Below are positions 1 to 8,866 of a DNA stretch of 64,000 bases, piece by piece. The notes under the pieces were generated by a model. The model was not told the origin of the DNA and ran no database searches. It saw only the letters and a program-made list of their open reading frames with translations. Numbering within the stretch: the first letter of the stretch is position 1; each line of letters begins with the position of its first letter. The translations under genes were made by a program, and so were the position numbers. This stretch comes from JAJDTT01 sp965116695 (GTDB lineage Bacteria; Acidobacteriota; UBA6911; RPQK01; JAJDTT01), in contig OZ220706.1 of assembly GCA_965116695.1 (NCBI GenBank), positions 3,844,001 through 3,908,000 of the forward strand. Direction: 5' to 3'.

Positions 1-811
1 CGTCCTCCAGGCGGAGGCGTTCGATTCTGCATTCCAGCGGATCACCCGATCCGGAGCGGTCTTCTTCCCGGCCGCGGGCAGCCGACGCCTGCCCCAGAAA
101 CCGGCTGTAGTCCTCCACCACCGTGACCGCCTCCCCCTGCGATCGGGCCCGTCCCTCCCGGAGCCAGATCGCTTCTTCGCACAGGGTCTTGACCTGGTAG
201 AGGTTGTGGGAGCAGATCACGATGGCCGCGCCCCTTTTCTTGATGGACAGGATGCGGTCCGTGCACTTTTTCTGGAAGGGCTGGTCTCCCACCGCCAGCG
301 CCTCGTCGATGACCAGCACGGAAGGGTCGAATCCGGTGGAGACGGCGAAGCCCAGCCGGACGTACATGCCGGCGGAATAGGTCCTCACCGGTTGATCGAT
401 GAATTCTCCCAGCTCGCTGAACGCCACGATCCGGTCTTCCTCCTCCCGAACCAGATCGGAGGCCAATCCCATGAGCGCTCCGGTGAACCGGATGTTCTCG
501 CGGCCGCTGAAATCGGGATGAAAGCCGGCGCCCAGGTCCAGCAGGGCGCCGACCCGGCCGTCCACCTCAACCTCTCCCGCGCTGGGATGGGCGGCGCCTG
601 AAACCAGCTTCAGCAGGGTCGTCTTTCCGGAACCGTTCTGACCGACCACTCCCAGGGCCCGGCCCGCCTCGACCTGGAAGCTGACCTCCTCCAGCGCCCG
701 AATCCGGAAGTCGGGCTCCCTTCCGGTGAGGACCTGCCGGAGAAGGCCCCGGGGGCTCCAGTGCATCCCGTAGAACTTGGAGAGGCGGTCGGCCCGTACG
801 GCGGGTCTCAC
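1..811 (-). CDS. Polysaccharide ABC exporter ATP-binding protein (Wzt-like), C-terminal end outside window
   Basis: ATPase subunit of an ABC exporter that would drive lipid-linked polysaccharide (O-antigen, capsule or teichoic-acid type) across the inner membrane with the permease encoded just upstream. Reading the minus strand from the GTG at 811 gives Walker A GQNGSGKT at about residues 58-65, the signature region YSAGMYVRLGF, Walker B LVIDEALAVGD and the switch-histidine motif CSHNLYQV. The GALLDLGAGFHPDFSGREN stretch is typical of the Wzt/TagH/KpsT group. The start overlaps the permease stop by four bases (GTGA), indicating translational coupling. The reading frame runs off the left edge, so whether a C-terminal carbohydrate-binding domain follows cannot be seen. 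Confidence 0.88.
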   Translation of the reverse strand, partial: MRPAVRADRLSKFYGMHWSPRGLLRQVLTGREPDFRIRALEEVSFQVEAGRALGVVGQNGSGKTTLLKLVSGAAHPSAGEVEVDGRVGALLDLGAGFHPDFSGRENIRFTGALMGLASDLVREEEDRIVAFSELGEFIDQPVRTYSAGMYVRLGFAVSTGFDPSVLVIDEALAVGDQPFQKKCTDRILSIKKRGAAIVICSHNLYQVKTLCEEAIWLREGRARSQGEAVTVVEDYSRFLGQASAARGREEDRSGSGDPLECRIERLRLED

Positions 812-1593
812 AGCAGGTCCACCAGTTGGTTCCGGGTCCGGTCCAGGACGGTACGCCCCAGCCGATAGAACCCGACGGAGACGGCGACCCAGTAGAGCAG
901 CCCCCAGAGGGAGGGCTCCGGAACGCCCAGGAAGGCGAACCGGTACGCCTCCACCATGTGGGTCAGCGGGTTCAGGGAGAGGAGGAATCGGTAGGGTTCC
1001 GGTGCCCGGCTCAAGGGGTAGACGATGGGCGTGACCCAGAAGAAGAGCATGAACAGGACGCCCAGGAACTGGGCCACGTCGCGAAAGAAGACGTTCAGAG
1101 AGGCGGCCATGGCAGCCAGCCCGTAGGTCATCAGGATCTGGACCGCGAAGAGGGGGAAGATCAGGACCAGGAACCGGAAGTCGGTCAGTTGGGTGACCGC
1201 AAGCACCACGAGGAAGACGGCCGTCCCCAGCAACTGGTGCACGACGGCGGAGAAGAGAACACTGAAGGGCAGCGTCTCCAACGGAAAGCGCTGCTTCTTG
1301 ATGATGTTGGCGTTTTCGATGAAGGTGCGGGCCGAGCGGACGACACCCTCCTGGATGGCCATCCAGGGCAGCAGCGCGGCGAAGAGATTCAGGGCGAAGA
1401 CTCCGGTGGAGGCCTCGGGCCCGAACCGGACCTCCAGCACCAGCGAGAAGACCAGCGTGTAGAGAGCCAGTTGCAGAGCCGGATTCAGAATCGACCAGAA
1501 GAGGCCGGCGACGGAGCCCACGTACCGGCTCCGGATATCCCGTGACACCAGTTCACGAATCAGGTGCCTGTGGCGCAGGAGCGAACTCAACAT
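808..1593 (-). CDS. Polysaccharide ABC exporter permease (Wzm-like, ABC-2 type)
   Basis: A 261-residue inner-membrane protein of the ABC-2 permease family. It starts MLSSLLRHRHLIRELVSRDI, the usual cytoplasmic amphipathic entry of Wzm/TagG proteins. The helices include SVAGLFWSILNPALQLALYT, a long stretch near FRFLVLIFPLFAVQILMTYGL and the FMLFFWVTPIVYPLS segment typical of polysaccharide exporters. Length matches the family (about 260). It precedes and overlaps the ATPase gene, and the glycosyltransferases on the plus strand nearby suggest it exports the glycan they build. The substrate cannot be inferred from the permease itself. Confidence 0.88.
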   Translation of the reverse strand: MLSSLLRHRHLIRELVSRDIRSRYVGSVAGLFWSILNPALQLALYTLVFSLVLEVRFGPEASTGVFALNLFAALLPWMAIQEGVVRSARTFIENANIIKKQRFPLETLPFSVLFSAVVHQLLGTAVFLVVLAVTQLTDFRFLVLIFPLFAVQILMTYGLAAMAASLNVFFRDVAQFLGVLFMLFFWVTPIVYPLSRAPEPYRFLLSLNPLTHMVEAYRFAFLGVPEPSLWGLLYWVAVSVGFYRLGRTVLDRTRNQLVDLL

Positions 1594-1632
1594 GGTCCCG
1601 CGCCATTATAAGTCACCCGGAGGGGTGGCCAT

Positions 1633-1670
1633 GGAGCGGGGACCATGGAGCGGGGACTTTCCTGTCCCCG
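1633..1670 (+). repeat. Family A hairpin repeat variant
   Basis: GGAG at 1647 is followed by a stem CGGGGACT/TGTCCCCG separated by a short loop. The stem is related to the commoner CGGCGACT/AGTCGCCG unit by paired G/C replacements. A partial direct copy (GGAGCGGGGACCAT) lies just before it at 1633. It sits in the spacer upstream of the exporter permease. Confidence 0.65.
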
Positions 1671-1794
1671 CGTTCTTCAGTTGCAGGAGGTTGACCTCTC
1701 ATCCCTCACACCGGCCCGGCCAATGGACGGGACAGGCAGGATTCGCCCGCGAAATGGATTGTCCTTGGGAGGATCGGACTGGAGGTCCGGCCCC

Positions 1795-2145
1795 TCACGA
1801 AACTCCGGCCCGGACCTCCCGGGTGAGCCGCGTCACCACCTCGTCCGGAGCTTCGTCGAGACTCCTCAAGAGATCGGCGAAGATCCTGGGCCGGCGGATC
1901 ACGATCTCCTGGAGATCCCGGGAGATCTTGCCCGCCAGGGCCAACAACACGTCGGCGTCCTCTTCCAGGTCCGCCGCGAGCCGGCGAATGGTCTGCTCCG
2001 ACGGGGGTGGAGTCTGTTCGAATTCGACTTTGCTCAGGTACGCCGGCTGGACGCCGGCTCGGCCCGCCACCATCCTCAACGAGAAGGCGCGGTTTTCACG
2101 CTGCCGCTTTTCCCGGACCGTGCGAATGTGTTCTCCGAAAGTCAT
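1795..2145 (-). CDS. XRE-family helix-turn-helix transcriptional regulator
   Basis: A 116-residue DNA-binding protein. Residues 1-75 form an XRE/HTH_3 domain: MTFGEHIRTVREKRQ, then SLRMVAGRAGVQPAYLSKVE as the recognition region, followed by PPSEQTIRRLAADLEEDADVLLALAGK, the usual closing helices of this family. The remaining residues are helical and unassigned. The ATG at 2145 has a strong ribosome-binding site (AGGAGG, five bases upstream), which decides the start although the frame stays open further upstream through a repeat array. It is a single gene and its targets are unknown. Confidence 0.85.
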   Translation of the reverse strand: MTFGEHIRTVREKRQRENRAFSLRMVAGRAGVQPAYLSKVEFEQTPPPSEQTIRRLAADLEEDADVLLALAGKISRDLQEIVIRRPRIFADLLRSLDEAPDEVVTRLTREVRAGVS

Positions 2146-2239
2146 CGTCTCCTCCTGGTCGTTTCCGATCGTCCAGCGATCAAGGATGCACCAGGGGGTA
2201 GAAATTACACGGTACGGGTGACAGGAGGGGGGCTGGAGG

Positions 2240-2280
2240 GGCGTCATTTTGGCGCCCAGTGTTCTTTTGCCGTGTTGTCC
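2240..2280 (-). repeat. Conserved trailer of a family A array (copy 1)
   Basis: On the minus strand, directly after the tandem array, comes a segment containing GACAACACGGC, then AAAGAACACTGGGCG, then a small GGCG/CGCC hairpin with an A-rich loop. Near-identical segments follow the arrays at 25159-25200 and 55501-55545 in the same relative orientation. This supports a composite repeat element rather than chance similarity. Confidence 0.7.
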
Positions 2281-2289
2281 TCCCGGAAA

Positions 2290-2652
2290 GGCGGCGCGCA
2301 AAGCACGCCGCTCCAATCGGCGCGCGAAGCACGCCGCTCCAGTCGGCGCGTGAAACACGCCGCTCCAATCGGCGCGCGAAGCACGCCGCTCCAGTCGGCG
2401 CGCAAAGCACGCCGCTCCAATCGGCGCGCGAAGCACGCCGCTCCAGTCGGCGCGCAAAGCACGCCGCTCCAATCGGCGCGCAAAGCACGCCGCTCCAATC
2501 GGCGCGCGAAGCACGCCGCTCCAGTCGGCGCGTGAAACACGCCGCTCCAGTCGGCGCGCAAAGCACGCCGCTCTAGTCGGCGCGCAAAGCACGCCGCTCC
2601 AATCGGCGCGCAAAGCACGCGGCTCCGGTCGGGGCGGGAAACACGCGGCTCC
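2290..2652 (-). repeat. Family A tandem array, about 14 units of 26 bp
   Basis: Read on the minus strand, each unit begins GGAGCGGCG and closes with GCGCGCCGATT or a close variant; the period is 26 bp with no spacers. I count 14 occurrences of the unit core. Variation is concentrated at the loop (TGCTTTGC, TGCTTCGC, TGTTTCAC) and at one position of the linker. Because 26 is not a multiple of three and the unit lacks stops in several frames, it creates long false reading frames. The array fills most of the 540-base gap between the XRE gene and the next glycosyltransferase. Confidence 0.9.
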
Positions 2653-2689
2653 TTTGGGGTGTGTTAGACTCGGGCCCGAAATTCCGCCC

Positions 2690-3664
2690 ATGAGATTGAC
2701 CTCCATGGTGATTCCCCTCTTCAACGAGGAGGAGTCGCTCTCCGAGCTCTACCAAGGCATCGTCGAGGAATTGAGTTCCCGGTCCGGCGGCCTGGAGATC
2801 ATCTTCGTCGACGACGGCAGCACCGACGGCTCCTTCTCCACGCTGAAGCGCCTCCAGCAACGCGACGCCCGGATCCGGATCATTCGGTTTCGCCGCAATT
2901 TCGGGAAGTCGGCGGCTTTGGCGGCCGGCTTTCAGCACGCCCGGGGAGAGGTGGTGGTCACCATGGACGCGGACCTTCAGGATCGTCCCCGGGAGGTGGG
3001 CAAGCTGTTGGACCGGCTCGACGAGGGGTTCGACCTGGTCTCCGGCTGGAAGGTCAAGCGCCGGGACCCCTGGCGCAAGCGGGCCGCGTCGCGGATCTTC
3101 AACTTCGTCACCGCCTCTCTGACGGGAGTTCCGCTCCACGACCTCAACTGCGGACTCAAGGCCTATCGCCGGGAAGTGATCCGCGAGGTGAAGGTCTACG
3201 GCGAGATGCACCGGTTCATTCCGGTCCTGGCCAGCTACCGCGGCTTTCGGATCGGCGAGGTCCCGGTGGACCATGCTCCCCGCGCCTACGGGCGCAGCAA
3301 GTACGGGGCGAGCCGCTTTCTGGGCGGTTTCTTCGATCTCCTGACGGTGATCATGTTGACCCGCTACAACAGCAAGCCGCTGCATGTGTTCGGGATTCTG
3401 GGCCTGGTGCTGCTGCTCGCCGGATTTTCGGTCGAGGCCTACCTCACGGTGGGCTGGCTGCAGGGTCAATGGATCGGGGACCGGCCCCTGTTCATGCTGG
3501 GGATCCTGCTCCTCATCATGGGTGTCCAATTCATCTTCTTCGGGCTCCTGGCCGAGATGATCGCCTACTCGTCCCGCAGGGAAGGGGACTACTCGGTGCG
3601 CGAAGTCCGGGTGGCGGAGCCGGAGGAGGCCAGTTCCAAATCCCTGGTCTCTCTGCCCGGATGA
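2690..3664 (+). CDS. Family 2 glycosyltransferase, polyprenyl-phosphate type (GtrB/DPM1-like)
   Basis: Predicted to transfer a sugar from a nucleotide donor to polyprenyl phosphate at the inner membrane. The 324-residue protein opens with MVIPLFNEEESLSELYQGI, the GT2 start, and has the DDGSTDGS donor-binding motif at about residues 43-50, the DADLQDRP metal site and a GxxKVKRRDPWRKR region typical of the DPM1/GtrB/ArnC branch. Two C-terminal transmembrane helices (PLHVFGILGLVLLLAGFSVE and LFMLGILLLIMGVQFIFFGL) match GtrB-type enzymes. No clear ribosome-binding site precedes the ATG at 2690. Its stop overlaps the next gene by four bases. Confidence 0.85.
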   Translation: MRLTSMVIPLFNEEESLSELYQGIVEELSSRSGGLEIIFVDDGSTDGSFSTLKRLQQRDARIRIIRFRRNFGKSAALAAGFQHARGEVVVTMDADLQDRPREVGKLLDRLDEGFDLVSGWKVKRRDPWRKRAASRIFNFVTASLTGVPLHDLNCGLKAYRREVIREVKVYGEMHRFIPVLASYRGFRIGEVPVDHAPRAYGRSKYGASRFLGGFFDLLTVIMLTRYNSKPLHVFGILGLVLLLAGFSVEAYLTVGWLQGQWIGDRPLFMLGILLLIMGVQFIFFGLLAEMIAYSSRREGDYSVREVRVAEPEEASSKSLVSLPG

Positions 3665-4803
3665 GGATCGCCCTCCTGGGTCCGGCCCATCCCCTGCGCG
3701 GCGGAATCGCCCAGTACACCGCGTCCCTTTACGGCGAGCTGGAGCGGCGCCACCGGGTGCGCATCTATTCCTTCCGGAAGCTCTATCCCCGGTTGCTGTT
3801 TCCTGCAAGCTCCGAGGTGGACCGGAGTCCCAGCGCCTGGCGGGTGCCCTCGGTTAGGATCCTCCGCCCCCTCTCTCCCTGGAGTTGGGCCGCCGCGGCC
3901 CGGAGAGTGGCCGCCTGGGAACCGGATCTGCTGGTCTTCCAGTGGTGGCACCCCTTCTTCGCTCCGGCCTACGCAGACCTGATCCGGCGCTTCCGGAAGC
4001 GGTCGGCGGCGGTGATCCTGTTTCTGTGCCACAACGTCTTTCCCCACGAGCGGATGGGGAGCCGCCTCCTGGAGAAGATGCTGGTGAGGATGGCCTTCCG
4101 CCGCGTGGACGGCTTCCTGGTCCAGTCGCAGAGCCTGGCCCGGCAGGTGCGGGAATTCCGGCCGGAAGCTCCGGTGCGGAGGATCCGCCATCCCGCCTAT
4201 TCCTTCTACCGTCGCTGGGACTCGGGGACGTCCGGGCCGGGGGAGAAACCCAGCATCCTCTTTTTCGGAAACATCCGGGCCTACAAGGGGCTCGACGTCC
4301 TCATCGAGGCTTTCGCCCGGGTCCGCAAGGAGCTGGAGGCGGAGCTGGTGGTGGCGGGGGAGTTCTATACCGATCCCCGTCCCCTGAAGGAACGGGTGCG
4401 GGCTCTGGGCCTCGACGGCGAGGTTCGCTGGACCGGCGCCTATGTGCCCAACCGCGAGGTGCCCTCCCTCTTCCGGAGCGCCCACGTGGTGGCGCTTCCC
4501 TACCGGAGCGCGACCCAGAGCGGGATCGTCCCCCTGGCCTACCAGTTCGGGGTCCCGGTCATCGCCAGCGACGTGGGCGGACTCTCGGAGGTGGTGCGGG
4601 ACGGCAAGACCGGGCTCCTCTTTCCACCCGGAGATTCCGAACGGCTGGCGCGACTCCTGGTAGATTATTTCCGCCGGAACCTGCGGCCGCGGTTCCAGCC
4701 TCACATCCTGGAATTCAACCGGAAGCTGGGTTGGGACCGGGTGGCGGGGCCGATTCTGGAGCTGGCCCGGTCGCTGGGAGCGAAGGAAGGCGGGGAAGTC
4801 TGA
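3661..4803 (+). CDS. Family 4 (GT-B) glycosyltransferase
   Basis: A 380-residue retaining glycosyltransferase of the GT4 group. The N-terminal half starts MRIALLGPAHPLRGGIAQYT with the glycine-rich acceptor loop; the C-terminal half has ILFFGNIRAYKGLDVLIEAF and the donor-binding stretch PLAYQFGVPVIASDVGGLSE followed by DGKTGLLF. The ATG at 3661 overlaps the preceding stop (ATGA), so it is co-translated with the GT2 gene. It probably extends the surface glycan on the cytoplasmic side. The donor sugar cannot be told from sequence. Confidence 0.87.
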   Translation: MRIALLGPAHPLRGGIAQYTASLYGELERRHRVRIYSFRKLYPRLLFPASSEVDRSPSAWRVPSVRILRPLSPWSWAAAARRVAAWEPDLLVFQWWHPFFAPAYADLIRRFRKRSAAVILFLCHNVFPHERMGSRLLEKMLVRMAFRRVDGFLVQSQSLARQVREFRPEAPVRRIRHPAYSFYRRWDSGTSGPGEKPSILFFGNIRAYKGLDVLIEAFARVRKELEAELVVAGEFYTDPRPLKERVRALGLDGEVRWTGAYVPNREVPSLFRSAHVVALPYRSATQSGIVPLAYQFGVPVIASDVGGLSEVVRDGKTGLLFPPGDSERLARLLVDYFRRNLRPRFQPHILEFNRKLGWDRVAGPILELARSLGAKEGGEV

Positions 4804-4805
4804 TC

Positions 4806-7139
4806 ATGGCGACTGATAGGAGGGGGGACATTCCTGTCCCCCTCTTCCGCGCGAATCGACGACACGAAAGCCGCCGCCGCGCGTCGAGACGGAAACACGG
4901 AAGATCCTCCCCCGGTCTCGGCGCCCGTCTCTGGCGGCCGGATCTGCTCTACCCGTGCCTCCTCCTGGCCCTCGTCCTGGGGCTCTACTGGAACACGTTG
5001 GGCCACGAGTTCGTCCATGACGATCTCACCCTGATCCAGCAGAACCGGACGGTGACGGAGCTGCGCTGGGGAGACATCTTCAGCCACCGGGTCTACCGCC
5101 CGGTCCGCACCCTCACCTACGCGCTGAACTACTGGGCGGGCGGCCTGGACCCCACCGGGTACCACCTCTTCAACCTGCTCCTTCACGCCCTGAATTCGAT
5201 CCTGGTCTACTGGCTCTTCCGGGCCGTCACCGGCCGCCGGACCCTGGCGGTGGCGGGTGCCCTCCTCTTTGCCGCCCACCCGGTTCAGACCGCCGCCGTG
5301 GCCTACGTTTCGGGACGGAAGGACCTGTTGGCCGCTTTCTTCATCCTCGCCGGGTGCCTGTCGTTCCTCTCCTACCGGGACTCGGGCCGGCGCCGGTATC
5401 TCCTTCTCTGCCTGGCCTGCCTGGTGCTGGGCGTCCTGGCCAAGGAGCTGGTCATCGTGCTTCCCGCGCTGCTCCTGTTGCTGGACCTGTGCCGGACGCC
5501 CCGAACCGGCGAGCCGGGCCGGGAGCCGGTGACGGTACGGATATTCCGCACTCTGGCGCGCTCGCGGCTGGCCTACGCTCTCGGCCTCCTTCTGGCTGCG
5601 GCGTCCTTCTACTATGCCCTCTTTCTGAGTCCCGCCAGCCGCATGGAGGGGCTCTGGGGGGGGAGCCTGGCGGCCCACGCCGGCACCTGCTTCAAGCTGT
5701 TCTCCCACTACCTGGCGCTGGCGGTGTTCCCGCACCCCTTGATCGCGGACTACACGGGAGACGTCTTCCCCCTCTCTCCCGGGTTCGCCGACGCGCCGAC
5801 GCTGCTGGCGGTGCTTCTGCTGGCGGCCTTCGCCGCTATTGCCGTCCGGGTCTACCCGTCCCGTCCCCTGGTCGCTCTGGGGATGGGCTGGTTCCTGACG
5901 GCGTTGGTTCCGGTGCTCCAGATCCTGCCCTTTCACGAGTTGGCGGCCGACCACTTTCTCTACGTCCCGCTGATCGGGGCTTGCCTGCTGGGGGGCGTGG
6001 CGGTGGACACCGTCTCCCGGGAGAGGGGTTACCGGGAACTGGCCGTGGGGGTGCTGGCCCTGGTGCTGGTGGGCTTCTCGCTGCGCACCGTGACGCGGAA
6101 CCGGGACTGGGCCAGTGTGGAGACCCTCTGGCGGGCGACCCTGGAGCATGCGCCGGCGTCGTATCGCGCCCACAGCAATCTGGCGGTCACCTACATGGGG
6201 AAGCAGGAGCCGGAGTTGGCTCTGAAACACACGCTGAGAGCCTTGGAGCTCAATCCCGGCCGGGCCCTGGAGTGGAGCAATCTGAGCGCCCTGTACGTCC
6301 AACTGGCCGAACGGGCGCGGGCGCAAAGGAAATACGGCCTGGCGTCGAGCCTGCTGGACAAGTGCCGTGAAGCGGCGGAAGAAGCCCTGGAGAGGGACGA
6401 CTCGAATTTCATGACTCTGGCCAACATGGGGAACTGCTTCGAGAAGTCTGCCGAAGTCGCCGTCGAGACCGGAGAGACGGAAGGAGTCGTGCTCCTGCGG
6501 CAGACGGCGTTGAGCTACTTTCAGAGGTCTCTCGAGTTCCGGAAACGCGAACCCGCCGCCCGCATGGTCTGGCTGTCGATCGGCGGACTCTTCCTGGACC
6601 AGGCCCGCGTGGCCCAAAGTCAGGGGGCCGAAGCCTTCAATCAGGGCCGGTTCCGACGAATGCAGGAATTGGAGAAGCAGGCCAACGGGCTCTACGGCCA
6701 GGCGGTCGTTCATTTCAAAAAATTCGTGGAGGCCTATCCCGGCAGCCGCCCGGGACAGCTCAACCTGGGCCTCTGCTACGTCCATCTGAGCAAGTTCAAG
6801 GAGGCCATTCCTCACCTGGAGCGGGCCGTCCGCCTCCGGGCCGAGCCGGAGAGCCTGAACCTGTTGGCGCACTGTTACGACAAGACGGGCGACGGCGACC
6901 GTGCCGTCCGCCTCTACCGGCATTCGATTCGCCTCCGGTCCGCGGCCGAGACCCATTACAATCTGGGCGTGCTCCTCCGGCGGCGGGGAGAGCTGGCGGA
7001 GGCGGAGAAGAATCTGAAGCGCGCCCTGGAGTTGTCGCCCTCCAAGGACCTGGCCCGCAAGATCGGTATCCTGCGGGGCCTCATTCAAGACCATGTACGC
7101 CGATCACAAGATCACGGTCGTCATCCCCTGCCTCAATGA
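4806..7139 (+). CDS. TMTC-like membrane glycosyltransferase with C-terminal TPR domain
   Basis: A 777-residue protein in two halves. Residues about 45-430 are multi-spanning (LLYPCLLLALVLGLYWNTL and many further helices) and carry the acidic pair in EFVHDDLTLIQQN in the first external loop, the hallmark of GT-C transferases using polyprenyl-phosphate sugars. Residues about 450-760 are tetratricopeptide repeats (for example AHSNLAVTYMGKQEPELALK and LNLGLCYVHLSKFKEAIPHL). This architecture resembles TMTC O-mannosyltransferases and related bacterial proteins, so it may glycosylate proteins or lipids on the periplasmic side using products of the neighbouring GT2 genes. The first 15 codons read through a hairpin repeat, so the true start may differ. 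The 3' end overlaps the next gene by 47 bases. Confidence 0.75.
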   Translation: MATDRRGDIPVPLFRANRRHESRRRASRRKHGRSSPGLGARLWRPDLLYPCLLLALVLGLYWNTLGHEFVHDDLTLIQQNRTVTELRWGDIFSHRVYRPVRTLTYALNYWAGGLDPTGYHLFNLLLHALNSILVYWLFRAVTGRRTLAVAGALLFAAHPVQTAAVAYVSGRKDLLAAFFILAGCLSFLSYRDSGRRRYLLLCLACLVLGVLAKELVIVLPALLLLLDLCRTPRTGEPGREPVTVRIFRTLARSRLAYALGLLLAAASFYYALFLSPASRMEGLWGGSLAAHAGTCFKLFSHYLALAVFPHPLIADYTGDVFPLSPGFADAPTLLAVLLLAAFAAIAVRVYPSRPLVALGMGWFLTALVPVLQILPFHELAADHFLYVPLIGACLLGGVAVDTVSRERGYRELAVGVLALVLVGFSLRTVTRNRDWASVETLWRATLEHAPASYRAHSNLAVTYMGKQEPELALKHTLRALELNPGRALEWSNLSALYVQLAERARAQRKYGLASSLLDKCREAAEEALERDDSNFMTLANMGNCFEKSAEVAVETGETEGVVLLRQTALSYFQRSLEFRKREPAARMVWLSIGGLFLDQARVAQSQGAEAFNQGRFRRMQELEKQANGLYGQAVVHFKKFVEAYPGSRPGQLNLGLCYVHLSKFKEAIPHLERAVRLRAEPESLNLLAHCYDKTGDGDRAVRLYRHSIRLRSAAETHYNLGVLLRRRGELAEAEKNLKRALELSPSKDLARKIGILRGLIQDHVRRSQDHGRHPLPQ
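4819..4842 (+). repeat. Family A hairpin variant inside the TMTC-like reading frame
   Basis: GGAG followed by a perfect 8-bp stem GGGGGACA/TGTCCCCC around the loop TTCC. It lies within the first codons of the membrane glycosyltransferase and encodes the tract GDIPVPL. Confidence 0.6.
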
Positions 7140-7767
7140 GGAGGAGGGGATCCGCATGGTTCTGGAGCGGATCCCCCGGTTCGTGGATGAGGTCATCGTG
7201 GTGGACAACGGCTCCACCGACGCCACGGCCGAGATCGCCGCGGGCCTGGGGGCCCGCGTGATCCGGGAGGAGGTGCGCGGGTACGGCCGCGCCTACAAGA
7301 CGGGCCTGCTCCACGCCCAGGGGGACATCATCGTGACCCTGGACGGGGACCACTCCTACCCCGTCGACTCCCTCTCCTATCTGATCGAGGCGCTCATCGG
7401 CGCCGACGTCGGTTTCGTCTCCGCTTCCCGGTTCCCGGTGCAGAACCCCGAGGCCATGTCCTGGACCAGCTACGTCGGAAACAAGTGCCTGAGCGCGGTC
7501 CTCTCGGTCCTGTTCCTGCGCCGGGTCCGGGACTCCCAGTCGGGGATGTGGATCTTCTACCGGGAGGCGTTGGAGAACATGAACCTGGTCAGCGACGGGA
7601 TGGCCTTCTCCGAGGAGATCAAGATCGAGGCCATGCGCCATGCCCGGATCGGCTTCAAGGAGATCCCCATCAACTACTCGAACCGCGCCGGAGAGGTGAA
7701 GCTCCGGCCCTGGAGAGACGGTTGGAGCAACCTGGTCTTCCTCTTCAAGAAACGGTTCGGAGGGTGA
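7093..7767 (+). CDS. Family 2 glycosyltransferase, dolichol-phosphate-sugar synthase-like, soluble
   Basis: A 224-residue GT2 enzyme without membrane helices. Motifs are ITVVIPCLNEEEGIRMVLE, VVDNGSTDATAEIA, the metal site TLDGDHSYPVD and DSQSGMWIFYREAL, the last characteristic of bacterial and archaeal polyprenyl-phosphate mannose/glucose synthases. It likely makes a lipid-phosphate sugar. Such donors are what the upstream TMTC-like protein would use, and the 47-base overlap with that gene supports joint expression. The specific sugar is not deducible. Confidence 0.85.
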   Translation: MYADHKITVVIPCLNEEEGIRMVLERIPRFVDEVIVVDNGSTDATAEIAAGLGARVIREEVRGYGRAYKTGLLHAQGDIIVTLDGDHSYPVDSLSYLIEALIGADVGFVSASRFPVQNPEAMSWTSYVGNKCLSAVLSVLFLRRVRDSQSGMWIFYREALENMNLVSDGMAFSEEIKIEAMRHARIGFKEIPINYSNRAGEVKLRPWRDGWSNLVFLFKKRFGG

Positions 7768-8738
7768 AGGTGGATCCGGACGCCTCCCTCTCCTGTCCCG
7801 TCTGCCGGTTTCCCCGCTGCCGCTTCTGGCGCCGCCTGGAGGACCGGTTCTTCCGGGTCACGCGCGAGGCGTTTCCCCTCTACCGCTGCTCCGAATGCGG
7901 ACTCCGCTTCCAGCAGGCGTCCGAGGTTGCGGACCGCATCCCCGGATTCTACCCGCCCGGCTACTGGTGGGACCCGGAGGGGGACCCCCGGGGCGTGGAG
8001 GGCCTTTACCGGGAGTGGGTCCTGCGGCGCGACCAATTGCGCTTCGTCCTCTCGGCGGCCCCGCCGGGGAACGGCCGCCGCCTCCTGGACATCGGCTGCG
8101 GCAGCGGCAGCTTCCTGAAGCTGGCCCGGGAGGCCGGTTTCCAGGTGAGGGGACTGGAGGCTTCCCCCGAGGCGGGGGAAGCGGCCGAGAGGATCCTTCC
8201 GGGCCGGGTGGTGGTGGGAGACGAACGGGAACTGATCCGAAGCGGCGCCACCTTCCACGTGCTCACCCTCTTTCACGTCCTGGAGCACCTGCCGCGGCCG
8301 CTGGACTACCTGAGGCGGATCCGCCGGCTCCTGGCCGAAGACGGCGGCCTGGTGGTCCAGGTCCCCAACAGCCACAGCATCCAGGCGGCGCTCCTGGGCT
8401 CCCGGTGGTACGGCCTGGACTGTCCCCGCCACATTCACAACTTCACGGCGCAGGCGCTGATCGAGTTGCTCAGGCGCGCCGGCTTCCGGGTTCGCCGGGT
8501 GCGCCACTTCTCCCTGCGCGACAACGCCGCCGCCCTGGTCTCCAGCCTCGTCCCGGCCCTCGACCCCATGTCGCAGAAGGTCCGCCTGCTGCGGGAGAAG
8601 AAGCGGGCGCGGTCCCTGGGGCTCTATGCCAAGGAGGCCGTCTACTTCGGACTCCTGATCCTGGCCCAGCCCCTGGCCGCCCTGGAGGCCGCCCTGGGAC
8701 GGGGCGCCACGGTGACGGTCTTCGCCACACCCGAATAA
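7764..8738 (+). CDS. Class I SAM-dependent methyltransferase with N-terminal zinc-ribbon
   Basis: A 324-residue protein. Residues 9-45 hold cysteine pairs CPVC and CSEC, the small metal-binding module often seen before sugar- or lipid-modifying methyltransferases. The SAM-binding core follows: RRLLDIGCGSGSFLKLARE (motif I), then LTLFHVLEHLPRPLDYLRRI and DGGLVVQVPN. The GTG at 7764 overlaps the upstream stop by four bases; a second GTG lies two codons later. The position at the end of the glycosyltransferase run suggests it caps or decorates the glycan or its lipid carrier, which is inference from context. Confidence 0.83.
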   Translation: MKVDPDASLSCPVCRFPRCRFWRRLEDRFFRVTREAFPLYRCSECGLRFQQASEVADRIPGFYPPGYWWDPEGDPRGVEGLYREWVLRRDQLRFVLSAAPPGNGRRLLDIGCGSGSFLKLAREAGFQVRGLEASPEAGEAAERILPGRVVVGDERELIRSGATFHVLTLFHVLEHLPRPLDYLRRIRRLLAEDGGLVVQVPNSHSIQAALLGSRWYGLDCPRHIHNFTAQALIELLRRAGFRVRRVRHFSLRDNAAALVSSLVPALDPMSQKVRLLREKKRARSLGLYAKEAVYFGLLILAQPLAALEAALGRGATVTVFATPE

Positions 8739-8742
8739 TCAC

Positions 8743-8772
8743 GTACGGGCATCCCTTGTGGGAGCCCTCTTT
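8743..8772 (+). repeat. Family C hairpin repeat (degenerate copy)
   Basis: GTACGGGCATCCC, then TTGT, then GGGAGCCCTCTT: the same layout as the intact family C copy at 63073 but with mismatches in the stem. It begins five bases after the methyltransferase stop codon. Confidence 0.55.
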
Positions 8773-8866
8773 TCTCATTCCCCCTGGCACGCGGATTGCT
8801 CGGAAGAACCCTGACCGGAATTGTCCAATCCGGCTCCGGGAGAGTAAACTTGCAGGGAGTGTTTCA

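Noticed and set aside
2180..2652. Long overlapping reading frames encoding repeats such as GAACFARRLERR on both strands
   Set aside because: They arise from a 26-bp repeat without stops in several frames; the unit is not a multiple of three, frames overlap on both strands, and no ribosome-binding site fits.
2290..2652. CRISPR array
   Set aside because: Units are directly tandem with no unique spacers and there are no cas genes.
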